This document shows positions 45,497-56,507 of a stretch of 64,000 nucleotides of DNA, piece after piece. This DNA comes from Polycladidibacter hongkongensis (GTDB lineage Bacteria; Pseudomonadota; Alphaproteobacteria; Rhizobiales; Stappiaceae), in contig NZ_LLWC01000036.1 in the NCBI RefSeq assembly GCF_001561995.1, positions 186,001-250,000 on the forward strand. Reading direction: 5' to 3'. The notes beneath the pieces were generated by a model. That model was given only the letters and a program-made list of their open reading frames with translations. It was not told where the DNA came from and ran no database searches. A program made the translations under genes and the position numbers. Positions within the stretch are counted from its first letter, which is position 1. Each line of letters opens with the position of its first letter.

Positions 45497-45535
45497 AGGT
45501 GAGTGTATTCCTTAACATGAGTTACACACTCACCT
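45496..45535 (-). promoter_or_regulatory. inverted repeat and possible iron box before the TonB receptor
   Basis: TAGGTGAGTGT (45496-45506) pairs perfectly with ACACTCACCTA (45525-45535) across 18 bases; the arm abuts the start codon and the ribosome site AAGGAA is in the loop. Within it, 45518-45532 reads TGA-N9-TCA, the pattern given for the RirA iron-responsive operator. It could act as DNA operator, RNA hairpin, or both. Confidence 0.45.
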
Positions 45536-45615
45536 ATATATGCTACACGAGATTCTGCAACTTTTACTCAGTATTTCTCAACATTATCTGGCTACATTAA
45601 TTGGCGATAACTGCA

Positions 45616-47124
45616 TTACTGGAACGCGGTTTCTGCGAAAGAGCGGAGTTTGCGCGAGTGCAAGCGCTCGCTTGGCATGTCTCGCAGGATTTCCATGGTG
45701 TTAATCCCGATTTCCAGATGCTGCGCCACCTGACGACGATAAAAATCAGTCGCCATGCCAGGGAGCTTTAATTCGCCGTGCAGCGGTTTATCGGAAACGC
45801 ACAGCAGCGTGCCATAGGGGACTCGAAAGCGGAAACCGTTGGCGGCAATTGTGGCCGATTCCATATCCAGCGCAATGGCACGGGACTGCGAGAACCGCTG
45901 GACTGGCTCACGGTGATCGCGCAGCTCCCAGTTACGGTTATCAATTGACGCCACCGTACCTGTCCGCATCACCCGTTTAAGCTCATAGCCATCATAGCCG
46001 GTGACCGATGCCACCGCTTGCTCAAGCGCCACCTGCACCTCAGCCAAGGGCGGGATTGGCACCCATGTGGGCAAGTCTGCATCCAGTACCTTGTCTTCGC
46101 GCACATAACCGTGCGCTAGCACATAATCGCCCAGCTGCTGGCTGTTGCGTAAGCCTGCGCAGTGGCCAAGCATGAGCCATGCGTGCGGTCGCAGCACGGC
46201 CACGTGATCGGTGATGGTTTTGGCGTTTGAGGGGCCAACGCCGATGTTGACCATTGTAATGCCGCTATTGTCTTCACGGATGAGGTGATAGGCGGGCATT
46301 TGCGGCAGGCGACCCAGCGGTTCGCCAGAAGAAGGTTCCGTCTCCCCAGCGCGGGTGATCAGGTTGCCCGGCTCGACAAAAGCCGTGTAGCCACTGTCAG
46401 GATCTGCGAGCAGCTCTTTCGCCTTTTGCGCGAAACCATCAATATAGAACTGGTAGTTTGTGAAAAGGACGAAGTTCTGGAAATGCTTCGGGCTGGTTGC
46501 CGAATAGTGCTGCAACCGATGCAAGGAATAATCCACACGTGGCGCCGTAAACGGCGCTAACGGCTTTGGTCCCTCACCAGCTTCAAATATGCCATTGGCG
46601 ATGGCGTCATCCATCACAGCCAAATCAGGGACATCAAAGACATCGCGCAGCGGGCGATCCGTGCTGGAGGGCAGCGCGCCCTCTACATTTGCACCATCAT
46701 AAAAAGCGAAGTGTAGAGGGATTGGCACATTTGAAAGCGAAATCGTGACCGGCTTGCCGTGGTTATGGAGCAGTTGCTCAATTTGATCGATCAGGTAGTC
46801 GCGGAATAGATCAGGGCGGGTGATCGTGGTTTCATAACGGCCCGGTCCGGCGACAAATCCGTATGACAGCCGGCTATCGGAACGGCTATGGCTTTCTAGA
46901 GCAAGGTCAATTTTGGGATAATAGGCGCGAATACGCTGTTTTGGCCAATCGCCTTGCACAGCAGCCTTGAACGCCTTGCGCAAGAACTTGGTCGATTGAT
47001 CGTAGATTGTGATGAGCTGATCAACAGCGGCAACTGCATTATCAAAGGATTGCGCCGCAATGTTGCTAGGTGTGGTGACAGCGGCTTCCGCTGCCTTGCC
47101 GTCGCTATCATATATAGTCGACAC
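45616..47124 (-). CDS. amn: AMP nucleosidase
   Basis: A 502-residue enzyme hydrolysing AMP to adenine and ribose 5-phosphate. The N-terminal part has the alphaproteobacterial Amn form (DYSLHRLQHYSATSPKHFQ), the C-terminal half is a phosphorylase-like fold (NIGVGPSNAKTITDHVAVLRP, LDMESATIAANGFRFR). The frame opens at 47163; a GTG at 47124 with AGAGGAG eight bases before it is preferred. Confidence 0.93.
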   Translation of the reverse strand: MSTIYDSDGKAAEAAVTTPSNIAAQSFDNAVAAVDQLITIYDQSTKFLRKAFKAAVQGDWPKQRIRAYYPKIDLALESHSRSDSRLSYGFVAGPGRYETTITRPDLFRDYLIDQIEQLLHNHGKPVTISLSNVPIPLHFAFYDGANVEGALPSSTDRPLRDVFDVPDLAVMDDAIANGIFEAGEGPKPLAPFTAPRVDYSLHRLQHYSATSPKHFQNFVLFTNYQFYIDGFAQKAKELLADPDSGYTAFVEPGNLITRAGETEPSSGEPLGRLPQMPAYHLIREDNSGITMVNIGVGPSNAKTITDHVAVLRPHAWLMLGHCAGLRNSQQLGDYVLAHGYVREDKVLDADLPTWVPIPPLAEVQVALEQAVASVTGYDGYELKRVMRTGTVASIDNRNWELRDHREPVQRFSQSRAIALDMESATIAANGFRFRVPYGTLLCVSDKPLHGELKLPGMATDFYRRQVAQHLEIGINTMEILRDMPSERLHSRKLRSFAETAFQ

Positions 47125-47237
47125 GTCAGTTTCTCCTCTTTCGTGTCGGTTTATCTGTGCCAAACCGACACCGGCGCGTCAAGCGAGAACTCGCATGTGA
47201 TGAATAATTATTCACCAGTATTGATATTTTTCACAAA

Positions 47238-47645
47238 TTAGCGCTGAATTTGAAAATCCCAACGCTCATCCGGCAGCTGATCGACCGCGTAAGTGAGAAT
47301 TTGATCCTTTTCGTTTTGCGCAGTGAAGGTCATAACTTTGGTGCGCCAGCCTGCAAGCTCTTGTTTATTGACGTATTCTGACGAGCAGATGATAACTTCG
47401 TCGCCCACTTGGCAAGTACGGGCGGCTGCGCCATTCAATACACAACACTTGCTGCCCGGTTCGCCGTAAATCACATAGGTCGACAAGCGGGCACCGGAGT
47501 TCTTGTTGTAGATTTCAACGAATTCCAGCGGCAGGATACCAAGTTCATGGCATTGCAGCGGATCAAGAGTGATGGAACCGTGATAATTCAAATCCGCGTT
47601 GGTGACACGAATGCCATGCATTTTGGCGGCGACGATTTTCTTCAT
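47238..47645 (-). CDS. panD: Aspartate 1-decarboxylase proenzyme PanD
   Basis: A 135-residue pyruvoyl enzyme making beta-alanine for pantothenate and CoA. The self-cleavage site is NYHGSITLD, between Gly 23 and Ser 24, where serine becomes the pyruvoyl group. [18 protein letters not shown] is the usual core segment. It is 113 bases upstream of amn and co-directional. No panB or panC is next to it. Confidence 0.94.
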   Translation of the reverse strand: MKKIVAAKMHGIRVTNADLNYHGSITLDPLQCHELGILPLEFVEIYNKNSGARLSTYVIYGEPGSKCCVLNGAAARTCQVGDEVIICSSEYVNKQELAGWRTKVMTFTAQNEKDQILTYAVDQLPDERWDFQIQR

Positions 47646-47789
47646 AATTCCCGATTTGCCCTTAAGCTGAAGCAGTTATAGATGCGGCAATCGCATCTCG
47701 ACTGGCAGAACTACTAGTACAAATACTCAAGAATGCCTAGGGGCGTTGCCACTTCCTGTTCAGGTTCTTTCGGGTTTTAGATAAGCGGA

Positions 47790-48473
47790 TCAAAGAAATT
47801 GGTTGCCACCCACTAACGTAGAAAGTCCGCTTTCCTTTTTTGTAAAAGGATCATTTGTGGGATCGTCATTCCAAGAATATTCAGCATACAGGGCGGTTTC
47901 ATAGGCTACCTCTTTGCCCTGTTGTTCCGCGATGACGGCAAGGGCCATATCAATGCCTGCGGCAATCCCAGAGGAGGTATAAAATTTGCTATCTTGGACC
48001 CAGCGCCCTTTTGCCTTCCAGCGGACTTTAGGCCCCTGCGTCTCTACCCAATTGAGCGCCATCTTATTAGAGGTTGCCGACAAGCCATCAAGCACGCCAG
48101 CTCGCGCCAACAGGGCAGCGCCAGTACACACTGACATGACTGTTTCCGCATTCAAGGATGCCCTTGATATCCATTGCAAGATTGCAGAGCTCTCAACAGC
48201 CGCGCCGGCTCCCTGCCCGCCGGGAACGAGCAGCATTTGCGGGCGATCGTCTTCTTCCAATGTCATATCGGGAAGAACGACTGCTCCTTGCTTTGAGGGG
48301 ACCGGCTGCATGGTTTGCGCAACCAAATGCACCTTGTACTTGAACGGCAGCATCGTGAACATTTCCAAGGGGCCAAACAGGTCTAACATGTCAAACCCCG
48401 GATAGATTAATGCAGAAATAACCCGAGCTTCCTCATGATATCCACCTGAGTAAGTTGGCTCCTCGTAACTCAT
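47790..48473 (-). CDS. DJ-1/PfpI family protein
   Basis: A 227-residue class I glutamine amidotransferase-like protein. The nucleophile elbow MSVCTGAALLA places the reactive cysteine at 116, and GPLEMF and LLVPGGQGAG are typical. It resembles isonitrile hydratase or AraC-type sensor domains without the DNA-binding end. Function is not certain. AGGAG precedes the start. Confidence 0.85.
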   Translation of the reverse strand: MSYEEPTYSGGYHEEARVISALIYPGFDMLDLFGPLEMFTMLPFKYKVHLVAQTMQPVPSKQGAVVLPDMTLEEDDRPQMLLVPGGQGAGAAVESSAILQWISRASLNAETVMSVCTGAALLARAGVLDGLSATSNKMALNWVETQGPKVRWKAKGRWVQDSKFYTSSGIAAGIDMALAVIAEQQGKEVAYETALYAEYSWNDDPTNDPFTKKESGLSTLVGGNQFL

Positions 48474-48634
48474 TCTTAATGCTCCTACTTTTTCCTTTTA
48501 GGAAAGAATATTGTGTGAAGGGTGCGCAAACCTTGTGACAACGCATAGGATTGATTAATAGAAAACTGGATATTGTTGCAAATCCAAGATTCATACAAGT
48601 ATAGATTGTAAAATTATTTCTCCTGCGACGAAAG

Positions 48635-49615
48635 CTAGAGCGCGGCTATGGCATCGAGCAACTGTGAATCTGCATTTTCAGATGCGTTTGGCGCTGTTAG
48701 CAACACATCACCAAAGAAGATCGAATTTGCGCCTGCCATGAAGCAAAGTAGTTGTTCTGAGAGGGTGAGATCATCCCTTCCGGCAGACAAGCGCAACCGA
48801 GACCGAGGCATAATGATACGCGCAGCTGCAATCATGCGCACCAAATCCAGTGCGGGCACTGGCGGTTGATCGGCAAGTGGAGTGCCTGCCACCGGAATTA
48901 GCTTGTTTATCGGTACGCTTTCAGGGGGCGGAGAGAAGTTGGCGAGTACCGCCAACAGCTGGGCACGATCCTGCCAGCTTTCCCCCATGCCGATAATGCC
49001 ACCACAACAGATTTCTACGCCTGCCTTGCGCACATAGTCCAGCGTTTGCAAGCGATCCTGATAGGTTCTGGTGCCGATAATGTTGCCATAGAACTCGGGA
49101 CTTGTATCCAGATTATGATTGTAGGCGGTGAGACCGGCCTCGGCGAGTTGCTGGGCGTGATGGGGTTCAAGCATACCAAGCGTCACACAGCTTTCCATAC
49201 CAAGCGCGTTAACGCCGCGAACCATTTCCAGCACCGCATCAAACTCTCTTCCATCGCGCGCCTTGCGCCAAGCTGCCCCCATACAAAAACGCTCAGCCCC
49301 AGCCGCTCTTGCTTTTTTGGCTAGGGCAACAACAATCTGCGGCTGCATCAGGTGCTCTTTTGTCAAAGAGACCTCACGGTGATGCGCCGATTGGGGGCAA
49401 TAGGCACAATCCTCAGGGCATCCGCCTGTTTTTATGGAGAGAAGACTGGCCTTCTGGATGTCATTTGGATCATGGTTGGCAATATGGATAGAATTGGCCC
49501 GGGCCAGCAGCTCGAGGATCGGAAGGCGCAGTAACTGCTCAACAGCGGTTCCTGTCACCTTGGGAGATGAGACAGCTGCTGCTGCCTCTTCTCCATTCGC
49601 AAGCGCATGCAACAT
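48635..49615 (-). CDS. bioB: Biotin synthase BioB
   Basis: A 326-residue radical SAM enzyme inserting sulfur into dethiobiotin. The 4Fe-4S ligands are C66, C70 and C73 in [28 protein letters not shown] and the arginine of SRLRLSAGR for the 2Fe-2S cluster are present. It overlaps bioY by one base, and bioR lies upstream, so biotin controls this unit. The other bio genes are not in the window. Confidence 0.95.
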   Translation of the reverse strand: MLHALANGEEAAAAVSSPKVTGTAVEQLLRLPILELLARANSIHIANHDPNDIQKASLLSIKTGGCPEDCAYCPQSAHHREVSLTKEHLMQPQIVVALAKKARAAGAERFCMGAAWRKARDGREFDAVLEMVRGVNALGMESCVTLGMLEPHHAQQLAEAGLTAYNHNLDTSPEFYGNIIGTRTYQDRLQTLDYVRKAGVEICCGGIIGMGESWQDRAQLLAVLANFSPPPESVPINKLIPVAGTPLADQPPVPALDLVRMIAAARIIMPRSRLRLSAGRDDLTLSEQLLCFMAGANSIFFGDVLLTAPNASENADSQLLDAIAAL

Positions 49616-50187
49616 TAGACGTCTGTCCCTGTTTTGCCCTGCAAACGCTGTGTGAGGCGGCTAGGCAAAGCAACCGCGAGGGTGAAGGCCAGCGTCAACT
49701 TAACCAAGTCCCCGAGGATAAACTGGGTCATACCTACGGCAAGGAGCTTATCACTCGGCACCCAGTTTGCCAGCCAAATCAGGCCAAACAAGTATACCAA
49801 TGCAAGGCCAGCAAGCATGGAAAGAGCAAGGTGTAGCCGCCCTTTGCTCGCGGCAAAGCTGGCTAGTATTGTCGCCAGTAGGAACCCGAGCAAGTACCCA
49901 CCAGTCGGGCCGACCATATAGGCAAGGCCAATGCCTTTTTCAGGCGTACCTGCAAAGACCGGTAAGCCAACCGCGCCTGCCAACAGATAGGCTACAAACC
50001 CCTGCACCGCGAGCTGCGGACCCATTATAGCCGCGAGTGCAAAAACCGCAGCGGTTTGCATGGTCATCGGCACGGGCCAAAACGGCACTTGCAGCTTTGC
50101 ACTTAAAGAAAGAATGGCGACCATCGCCAAAACGCGGGTCACGCGCGCTGACAGAGATAAGCTGTTTGACGCATATGATAATGCCAT
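49615..50187 (-). CDS. bioY: BioY biotin transporter, S component
   Basis: A 190-residue membrane protein with about six helices of the BioY family, the substrate-binding part of biotin ECF uptake, able to work alone in some bacteria. [28 protein letters not shown] is the family core (two adjoining stretches). The bioB start overlaps its stop. A BioR box is 16 bases before its ATG and another about 139 bases before. Confidence 0.93.
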   Translation of the reverse strand: MALSYASNSLSLSARVTRVLAMVAILSLSAKLQVPFWPVPMTMQTAAVFALAAIMGPQLAVQGFVAYLLAGAVGLPVFAGTPEKGIGLAYMVGPTGGYLLGFLLATILASFAASKGRLHLALSMLAGLALVYLFGLIWLANWVPSDKLLAVGMTQFILGDLVKLTLAFTLAVALPSRLTQRLQGKTGTDV

Positions 50188-50202
50188 GTTGTCGCTTTCA
50201 TT

Positions 50203-50212
50203 TTATAGATAA
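50203..50212 (-). promoter_or_regulatory. BioR box 1 before bioY
   Basis: TTATAGATAA (TTATCTATAA on the minus strand) matches the known BioR operator TTATMKATAA exactly. It lies 16 bases before bioY. Confidence 0.8.
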
Positions 50213-50325
50213 TAACAGGAATCACATCGGTGAAGTCTATTTTTATCTATATTTTCCAATTCAACGCAAGCTTAAAGGCCCATCTATATACCAAATGGTG
50301 ATGCAAGTATGGTCTTGTGTGAATT

Positions 50326-50335
50326 TTATAGATAA
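50326..50335 (-). promoter_or_regulatory. BioR box 2 between bioR and bioY
   Basis: A second exact TTATAGATAA, just after the bioR stop and 139 bases before bioY. A third, one-mismatch copy (TTATCTATAT) is at 50243-50252. Multiple boxes suggest a cooperative operator. Confidence 0.75.
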
Positions 50336-50336
50336 T

Positions 50337-50948
50337 TTATCGAATTTTTTGCAGGTGTCTTGCCAGTGCGGCTTGTGCCGCTACAGTTTCGCCTTGTTTA
50401 ACGAGCTGAAAGATCAAGTGATGGTCGCGATCAACTGTTTGTTTCCAACTGTCTTTCCAATTGACGTTAAAGTGACGCGCACTGATAAGCTGAAGATGCT
50501 CGATGGTTTCAAGCAGACGCGGCATAGCGCAGGCTGCAACCAAGCCATAGTGAAAAGCGCGGTTCCAACGATCCTGCTCCATGGCCGAAGTGGCCCGATC
50601 GCAAGCGAGCATGGCTTGCTCGATACCTTTTAGATGCGATGCCTTCATTTTTGCCATGGCATGCTTTAGCGCCATGGTTTCCAGCGCTGTGCGCATCTCC
50701 ACCACGTCCCCCAGCTCCTGTGGGTCTAGCGGCGCAATACGCACCCCGCGCCGTGGCTCTGATGTTGCCAGTCCTGTGGCAACAAGGCGGAGCAACGCTT
50801 CGCGAACCGGCACATGGCTGGTAGCAAAACGGGCTGCGATGTGATCCTGACGCAGCTTTTCGCCGGGCGCCAGAGTGCCACGAATGATCTCTTCGCGCAG
50901 GGCTGCAAAGATCTGATTGGAATGGGTTGGGTTTACTTGCTCGGCCAT
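50337..50948 (-). CDS. bioR: BioR-like GntR-family repressor of biotin genes
   Basis: A 203-residue regulator with an N-terminal winged helix of GntR type (about 10-75, IFAALREEIIRGTLAPGEKLRQ, VREALLRLVATGLATSEPRRGV, given in two stretches) and a C-terminal helical FCD-like ligand domain. In Agrobacterium and Brucella BioR represses bio genes through TTATMKATAA boxes; two such boxes lie just downstream before bioY. A weaker match at 50952-50961 before its own ATG might give autoregulation. Confidence 0.85.
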   Translation of the reverse strand: MAEQVNPTHSNQIFAALREEIIRGTLAPGEKLRQDHIAARFATSHVPVREALLRLVATGLATSEPRRGVRIAPLDPQELGDVVEMRTALETMALKHAMAKMKASHLKGIEQAMLACDRATSAMEQDRWNRAFHYGLVAACAMPRLLETIEHLQLISARHFNVNWKDSWKQTVDRDHHLIFQLVKQGETVAAQAALARHLQKIR

Positions 50949-52499
<1,551 letters not shown>

Positions 52500-52546
52500 T
52501 TAACTGCGAGCCGAAAGGTTCATCTTCCAAACTGACCTGACCAACT

Positions 52547-52580
52547 GCCCCCTTAGCGCAAGCTAAGGGGGCTTTTTCTT
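52547..52580 (+). terminator. rho-independent terminator after ccrM
   Basis: GCCCCCTTAGC pairs with GCTAAGGGGGC around GCAA, followed by TTTTTCTT. A perfect example. Confidence 0.93.
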
Positions 52581-52823
52581 ATACAAATAAGTAAACTATA
52601 GCTTTGCCGGGAAACTATACTTATAATTAATCATCATTATTTGCCACACGCCTATATATGAATACACAAATCAAGTTATAATATTTCATAGGACAAATAT
52701 TAGTTTTAATAGTTACAAACTGTCATCGTGATTACACAGTCCTCTATTAGGTGAAATAGCTATTAAACAAGTCGATTTTTTCTATCGACTCCCAGCAAAA
52801 CCTCAGGATAGCTAGGTATTTTT
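52581..52823 (+). promoter_or_regulatory. A+T-rich phoX promoter region with Pho-box-like site
   Basis: No gene is seen. CTGTCATCGTGATTACAC at 52720-52737 has a perfect first half and a weaker second half of the Pho box (11 of 14 defined bases). A 7-base hairpin AGTCGAT/ATCGACT at 52770-52790 lies in the leader. The A+T richness is unlike its neighbours but fits a promoter. Confidence 0.45.
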
Positions 52824-54707
52824 ATGTCTGATAAATCACTTATTGACCTGTCATGGGACGAGTTTGACGAGCACCGTGACCCACGCCCTTCTGAAAACCA
52901 GTTTGACCAAGTTGTCGAGCGGGCAATTTCCCGCCGGGATTTCTTGGGCGGCGCGCTTGCATTTGGTTCGGGCGCTGCGGTATTTGGCGCTGGTTTGTTT
53001 TCTTCCACATCCATGTCACATGCAGGCGGCTCGGGCGCATTCGCTTTTGAACCGATCAGCATTGCGACTGACAACGCGATCCACGTACCTGAAGGATACG
53101 AGAGCAAGGTGCTGGTGCGTTGGGGTGATGCGCTGTGGTCGCAGGCAAACGGTGCCTATTCAGCGGAAAACGGCGTTTCACTTGAATTCTCCGACAAGGT
53201 CTTTGGCGAAAACACCGACGGCATGGAGCTGTTTAGCGTTGATGGCAAAGAGATCATCACCGTCAACTCCGAATATGTGAACCCGAAGATCAACCTGCCT
53301 GCTGAAGCGGAAGGTACGCCGCGCAATGCAGAGGAAGTGCAACTGCTAAAGAACCTGCAGGGCGTGACCGTGATGGAAGTGGCCAACTCCGGCGAAGGCT
53401 ACGCTGTTGTGGTTGATAGCCCTTACAACCGCCGCATTACGCACGAGACCGAAATGGTGCTCGCCGGCCCGTTGGCAGGGCATCCGCTGGTACAGACCAA
53501 AGCGGACCCGGCAGGCAAAACGGTCAAGGGCACGATGAACAACTGCGGTTCGGGCAAGACCCTGTGGAACACTTATCTAACTTGCGAAGAAAACTTCAAC
53601 GGCTATTTTGGTGCCAGTGGGGATATGCCGGAAGGCGAAGGTTACAAGCGCTATGGCATTAAAGGCGAGAGCCGTTATGCCTATGAAAAGTTTGATGAAC
53701 GCTACGATATCTCGAAGGAGCCAAACGAACCGCATCGCCACGGGTTTATTACCGAGATTAACCCGCTGGATCCGAACAGCACGCCGGTGAAACGCACAGC
53801 TCTTGGCCGTTTCAAGCATGAAAATGCTGAGATGGTGCATGCGGCGGATGGCCGTGTTGTGGTGTATTTGGGCGATGACGAGCGCGGCGAATACCTCTAT
53901 CGCTACGTTTCAAATGACACCTGGGCGCCGGGGCAATCTCCTGAAGGGCTTTTGGATAATGGCCAGCTCTATGTGGCCAAGTTTAACGACGACCAGAGCG
54001 GCGAGTGGCTGGCTCTCACACCAGAGACCACCGGCATGGATGCCGCCTCTATTTTGTGCTTCACCCGTATGGCGGCCTCAAGCGTTGGTGCCACCACCAT
54101 GGATCGCCCTGAATGGGTCGCGACCAACCCGCTCAAAGCCGAGGCATACTGCGCGCTGACCAACAACAAAAACCGCGGTAAAAAGCCGAATGCTGGTGGC
54201 GATGATACTGCCGTGAATGGTCCGAACCCGCGCAATACCAACAATTATGGGCAGATTGTGCGCTGGCGCCCAGCTGACGAAAATCACGCAGCGGACAGCT
54301 TCACTTGGGATCTGTACGTGATGGCAGGTAATCCGAGCGTTCATAGTGATGCTTATGCTGGGTCGAGCAACATCAACGAAGGCAACATGTTTAATTCGCC
54401 GGATGGCATGGCGTTTTCTTCCGATGGCAAGTTGTGGATCCAAACGGATGGCAAGGACAATAATGAAGGCGATTATGCGGGCATGGGTAACAACCAGATG
54501 CTGGTTGGTGACCCGGAAAGCGGCGAAATTGTCCGCTTTATGACCGTGCCAAAAGGGGCAGAAGTAACCGGCCTTTGCTGGTCTGCTGATAAGAAAGTCG
54601 CTTTTGTTGGCGTTCAGCACCCGGGCGGCTCATGGCCTGACGGTGCTGGCAAGCCGCGCTCTTCGGTTGTGGCTGTTTGGCGCCGCGACGGCGAAACCAT
54701 CGGCTAG
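52824..54707 (+). CDS. phoX: PhoX-family alkaline phosphatase, exported by Tat
   Basis: A 627-residue DUF839 protein releasing phosphate from organic esters outside the cytoplasm, using calcium and iron. The twin-arginine signal ISRRDFLGGALAFGSG is at about residues 35-50, set back behind a longer cytoplasmic N-terminus as in the family. ETEMVLAGPLAGHPLV, NNCGSGKTLWNTYLTCEEN and RHGFITEINP are family segments. A Pho-box-like site lies 86 bases upstream. Confidence 0.93.
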   Translation: MSDKSLIDLSWDEFDEHRDPRPSENQFDQVVERAISRRDFLGGALAFGSGAAVFGAGLFSSTSMSHAGGSGAFAFEPISIATDNAIHVPEGYESKVLVRWGDALWSQANGAYSAENGVSLEFSDKVFGENTDGMELFSVDGKEIITVNSEYVNPKINLPAEAEGTPRNAEEVQLLKNLQGVTVMEVANSGEGYAVVVDSPYNRRITHETEMVLAGPLAGHPLVQTKADPAGKTVKGTMNNCGSGKTLWNTYLTCEENFNGYFGASGDMPEGEGYKRYGIKGESRYAYEKFDERYDISKEPNEPHRHGFITEINPLDPNSTPVKRTALGRFKHENAEMVHAADGRVVVYLGDDERGEYLYRYVSNDTWAPGQSPEGLLDNGQLYVAKFNDDQSGEWLALTPETTGMDAASILCFTRMAASSVGATTMDRPEWVATNPLKAEAYCALTNNKNRGKKPNAGGDDTAVNGPNPRNTNNYGQIVRWRPADENHAADSFTWDLYVMAGNPSVHSDAYAGSSNINEGNMFNSPDGMAFSSDGKLWIQTDGKDNNEGDYAGMGNNQMLVGDPESGEIVRFMTVPKGAEVTGLCWSADKKVAFVGVQHPGGSWPDGAGKPRSSVVAVWRRDGETIG

Positions 54708-54732
54708 AGGCCAGTGATGTAATTGCAAACAA

Positions 54733-54764
54733 AGCTCTCCCCTACCATTCAGCAGGGGAGAGCT
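54733..54764. terminator. terminator between phoX and tyrS
   Basis: AGCTCTCCCCT (54733-54743) pairs perfectly with AGGGGAGAGCT (54754-54764) around a 10-base loop, between converging genes. The T tail is short. Confidence 0.75.
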
Positions 54765-54798
54765 ATTTAGTTTCGCGGAGGCTCTGCCCTCCCTTGTG

Positions 54799-56073
54799 CT
54801 ATACGAAAGCGACCAGCGCTCGGCGGCGCTTGCCGACCGAAAGGGTGAGTTGGTTGCCCACTTGGATATCGCCCTCCGAGATAAAGCGATTTTCCTGCAT
54901 CTCGATACGATTGTTAAGGCGAACGGCGCCAGATGTCACCAATCGGCGGGCCTCGGAATTTGACGTGGCGAAGCCGGTTTTAACCAAAAGCTCCAGCAAA
55001 CCCAGCCGCTTAGCAAGATCGCCAAGCGCGAGGTAATGGGTTGGCTTGGTTTCATCGATGTTGTTACCATTGAACAGCGCATCGGCCTGCTCCACCGCTG
55101 AAGCTGCGGCGCGCGCACCATGCACAATGATGGTTACGGATGTGGCCAGCACGCGTTTGGCTTCGTTCAGCTCTTCGCCTTGCAGCTGAGCGAGGCGGTT
55201 GATCTCGCTCATTGGCAATTCGGTAAAGAGTTTGAGGTAGCGAATGACATCGCCGTCTGCGGTGTTACGCCAAAACTGCCAGAAATTGAAGGCGGAGAGA
55301 CGCTCGGCGTTTAGCCAGACGGCCCCTTCATTGGTTTTACCCATTTTGCTGCCAGAGGCGGTGGTAAGCAGCGGCAATGTCAGGCCAAACAACTGGCGGC
55401 CTGCACGGCGGCCAAGATCCACACCATTAACAATGTTGCCCCATTGATCGGAGCCGCCCACTTGCAGGCAGCAGTCGTGCCGTTTGGCCAGTTCTACAAA
55501 GTCAACGGCTTGCAACATCATGTAGCAGAACTCGAGGACAGAAAGTGGCTGATGCGCCTCCAGCCGCGCGCGTACACTATCAAAGGTAAGCATGCGGTTC
55601 ACTGTGAAGTGTGCGCCGAAATCCTGTAGGAATTCGAGGAAGCGGAAGTCTGTGAGCCATTCGGCATTGTCGACGATCTGTGCCCCTTTAGGGCCTGTAT
55701 CGAATAGACGCTCAACTGTTGCTCTTATCGCCTCTATGTTGGTGGCGATTTGGTCTTGATCGAGCATGGGACGGCTTTCACTGCGAAAGCTTGGATCTCC
55801 AATGCGGGTGGTGCCGCCACCCATGAGCAAGATCGGAGTGTTGCCGGTTTTTTGCAGCCAGCGCATGGCCATCATTGGCAAGAGGTGCCCAACATGCAGG
55901 CTGTCACTTGTGGCATCAAAGCCTGCGTAGGCGGTGACCGGCCCGGCGCTTAGCTTGGCGTCGAGGGCTTCTAGGTCGGTGCATTGATGCAGAAACCCGC
56001 GCTCGATTAGAATGGAGAGTGCTTCGGATTTTGGTTTGAAGCTGCGGGTGGTATCAACGATTGGCATATTCAT
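54799..56073 (-). CDS. tyrS: Tyrosyl-tRNA synthetase
   Basis: A 424-residue class I synthetase loading tyrosine on tRNA-Tyr. It has the HIGH-type motif LHVGHL at about residues 57-62, the KMSKS-type motif KMGKT at about 254, and a C-terminal S4-like RNA-binding domain (GDIQVGNQLTLSVGKR). The ATG at 56073 or the one two codons later may start translation; AGGAG is nine bases before the first. The leader can form competing hairpins. Confidence 0.95.
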   Translation of the reverse strand: MNMPIVDTTRSFKPKSEALSILIERGFLHQCTDLEALDAKLSAGPVTAYAGFDATSDSLHVGHLLPMMAMRWLQKTGNTPILLMGGGTTRIGDPSFRSESRPMLDQDQIATNIEAIRATVERLFDTGPKGAQIVDNAEWLTDFRFLEFLQDFGAHFTVNRMLTFDSVRARLEAHQPLSVLEFCYMMLQAVDFVELAKRHDCCLQVGGSDQWGNIVNGVDLGRRAGRQLFGLTLPLLTTASGSKMGKTNEGAVWLNAERLSAFNFWQFWRNTADGDVIRYLKLFTELPMSEINRLAQLQGEELNEAKRVLATSVTIIVHGARAAASAVEQADALFNGNNIDETKPTHYLALGDLAKRLGLLELLVKTGFATSNSEARRLVTSGAVRLNNRIEMQENRFISEGDIQVGNQLTLSVGKRRRALVAFV

Positions 56074-56080
56074 GTTTCAG

Positions 56081-56138
56081 GGCTCCTTGGCGCTGCGTAG
56101 GAGCCTTAGAAACACTTAAGCCGCCTACGCGGCGGCTT
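56081..56138 (-). promoter_or_regulatory. structured leader of tyrS with mutually exclusive hairpins
   Basis: AAGCCGCC/GGCGGCTT (56118-56138) and GGCTCCT/AGGAGCC (56081-56105) each form a hairpin; the second hides the tyrS ribosome site. In addition GCGTAGG (56095-56101) can pair with CCTACGC (56124-56130), which would break both. This looks like a switchable leader. Confidence 0.45.
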
Positions 56139-56507
56139 GATGTTCTCGTTTGTTTGCTAAGCAATATCGTGAACGCGGCCGCCTATATGTTGGCTGCGTA
56201 ATAAAAGTCCATCGCAAGTGGGCGGGACAGAATCTGGTTATTGCTCGTGCTCATGGCCGCAGTATATGGCGGTTTGGGCGGTCACTGTCAACACTCGATC
56301 TTGGCAGGACTTGCTAGATGGCCAATGGTTTTGCACAGCATTTCAGCACATCATTGCCAGTACCAGCTTCGGCGCTTCGCTTTGGCAGACACCCACTCTC
56401 AATAAGCAGGGCTTTTGCGTAAGTGCCACCTTGTTAGTGTAACAGCTCATGTAATTTACCTCTGGCTTTCCATAGGTAGGGCTATTCTAGGATTCGAGGC
56501 AGCGGCG
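56139..56507. other. divergent intergenic region, tyrS / fucosyltransferase
   Basis: No gene or recognised RNA. The open frame running into the fucosyltransferase from 56415 is not supported by a ribosome site and is taken as leader. Confidence 0.35.

Noticed and set aside
52581-52823. A+T-rich stretch considered as a foreign island or mobile element scar
   Set aside because: It is short, has no terminal repeats or gene remnants, and fits a promoter between ccrM and phoX.
56415-56507. 31-codon N-terminal extension of the fucosyltransferase
   Set aside because: The GT11 domain begins at the later ATG, which has GAGG upstream; the extension matches nothing in the family.
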